Positions 63,512 to 64,000 of a DNA stretch of 64,000 nt are shown in pieces. The DNA is from CAMFLJ01 sp963702555 (GTDB lineage Bacteria; Actinomycetota; Acidimicrobiia; Acidimicrobiales; Acidimicrobilacustridaceae). The position numbers were made by a program, and so were the translations under genes. The notes under the pieces were generated by a model. That model had not been told where the DNA came from. It made no database searches and was given only the letters and a program-made list of their open reading frames with translations. The stretch's first letter is position 1, and each line of letters starts with the position of its first letter. The DNA lies in contig CAVPCW010000012.1 of assembly GCA_963702555.1 (NCBI GenBank), positions 124,001 through 188,000 of the forward strand, given 5' to 3'.

Positions 63512-64000
63512 ATGGACATCGCAATGACCCTGCCGACGATGGTCGCCCACGACCGGGCCGACACGCTGGCCTGGTGCCGGTCGGTCGACGAGGGCCCCTG
63601 GTCGAGCCTCGCCATCCCCGAGCGCATCACCTACCCGGCCCACAACTGGGTGGTCGAGGCCTCGGCCGCCGCCGCCCTCACCGAGCGGGTGCGGCTCTGG
63701 ACCACGATCATCGTCCTCCCCGCCCACGACGCGGTCGACGTGGCCAAGCAGACCGCCTCGATCGACGTGCTGAGCGCCGGGCGCCTCACGGTGGGCGTGG
63801 GGGTCGGCGGTCGTGAGCACGACTACCGGGCGATCAACGGCTCGTTCGAGCGCCGCTGGGCGCGCATGGACGAGCAGGTCGCCACCATGCGCCGCATCTG
63901 GGCCGGCGAGCCGCCCTTCGAGGGCGCCGACCCGGTCGGCCCTCCCCCGGTGCAGGCCGGCGGCCCCCCGATCGTCGCCGGCGTCATGGGCCCGAAGGCG
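63512..64000 (+). CDS. LLM-class flavin/F420-dependent oxidoreductase (partial, runs off the window)
   Basis: The 163 visible residues start MDIAMTLPTMVAH and contain LSSLAIPERITYPAHNW-like sequence, TERVRLWTTIIVLPAHD, DVLSAGRLTVGVGVGGREHDY and FERRWARMDEQVATMRRIW, the bacterial luciferase-like TIM-barrel pattern typical of F420 or FMN monooxygenases/dehydrogenases. The 3' end is missing at the window edge. A GAGAGGA ribosome site precedes the ATG. Confidence 0.8.
   Translation, partial: MDIAMTLPTMVAHDRADTLAWCRSVDEGPWSSLAIPERITYPAHNWVVEASAAAALTERVRLWTTIIVLPAHDAVDVAKQTASIDVLSAGRLTVGVGVGGREHDYRAINGSFERRWARMDEQVATMRRIWAGEPPFEGADPVGPPPVQAGGPPIVAGVMGPKA

Noticed and set aside
62402..64000. One plus-strand frame open from 62,402 to the window end, suggesting a fusion of the unknown protein and the LLM enzyme
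   Set aside because: The true continuation of the first gene is in another frame after an extra C near 63,029 and stops at 63,500; the LLM gene has its own ribosome site and ATG in the first frame by chance.

Overview
This is a GC-rich (about 70% or more by eye) stretch of an actinobacterial chromosome. The gene styles (GTG starts, GTGA/ATGA stop-start overlaps, an LCP-family cell-wall protein, an NlpC/P60 hydrolase, a deazaflavin-type LLM oxidoreductase, thiolase+DUF35, P450 and many amidohydrolases) suggest Actinomycetota, possibly an Acidimicrobiia-like lineage; that placement is inference only. No rRNA, tRNA, CRISPR array or intact insertion sequence was seen. No gene-free stretch exceeds about 300 bases; the longest are 16,101-16,349, 19,723-19,947, 6,708-6,925 and 41,299-41,511.

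0-16 kb, housekeeping: a Pro-rich DUF4190 membrane protein, glutamate synthase (gltB-gltD, minus strand), an M18 aminopeptidase followed by a lipoprotein and a J-domain-like protein, an aldehyde dehydrogenase, an UPF0145 protein, a small membrane protein coupled to an LCP protein, a flavin amine oxidase-like enzyme and an XRE regulator. Several of these genes are interrupted by single-base indels.

16.3-39.6 kb, the most interesting part: a nearly continuous, indel-free set of about 20 genes that looks like a purine (perhaps methylated or oxidised purine) uptake and catabolism island. It contains a phosphoribosyltransferase, two TRZ/ATZ-type deaminases (one like 8-oxoguanine deaminase), two complete three-subunit xanthine-dehydrogenase-family molybdoenzymes, adenine deaminase, two adenosine-deaminase-family enzymes, two Rieske oxygenases, a PhyH-type Fe(II)/2-oxoglutarate dioxygenase, an ABC importer (ATPase plus two different permeases) and two related NMT1/THI5-type substrate-binding lipoproteins. 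Three near-identical 19-bp palindromes with the core TTCAACA-N3-TGTTGAA lie in front of three of its transcription units and suggest one shared regulator. Uricase, allantoinase and a Rieske reductase are not in the window, so the route must either finish elsewhere or end differently.

39.6-48.9 kb: a GT87-like membrane protein, a flavodoxin, a sulfonate/nitrate/taurine-type ABC importer and a class I fumarase (all three importer genes and the fumarase are heavily broken by +1 indels), a small basic unknown protein behind a competing-hairpin leader, an NlpC/P60 protein with a degenerate transglycosylase domain, and a PAS-HisKA protein that lacks a kinase ATPase domain.

49-64 kb, lipid/xenobiotic-style catabolism: acyl-CoA ligase, zinc alcohol dehydrogenase, MarR regulator, two amidohydrolase-2 proteins, a DUF35+thiolase pair, two alpha/beta hydrolases, a cupin dioxygenase-like protein, an N-acyl-D-amino-acid deacylase-like protein, a P450, an unrecognised protein and the start of an LLM flavin oxidoreductase. 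Convergent gene ends at 51.7 kb and 56.3 kb and the gap at 19.7 kb carry conspicuous hairpin repeats.
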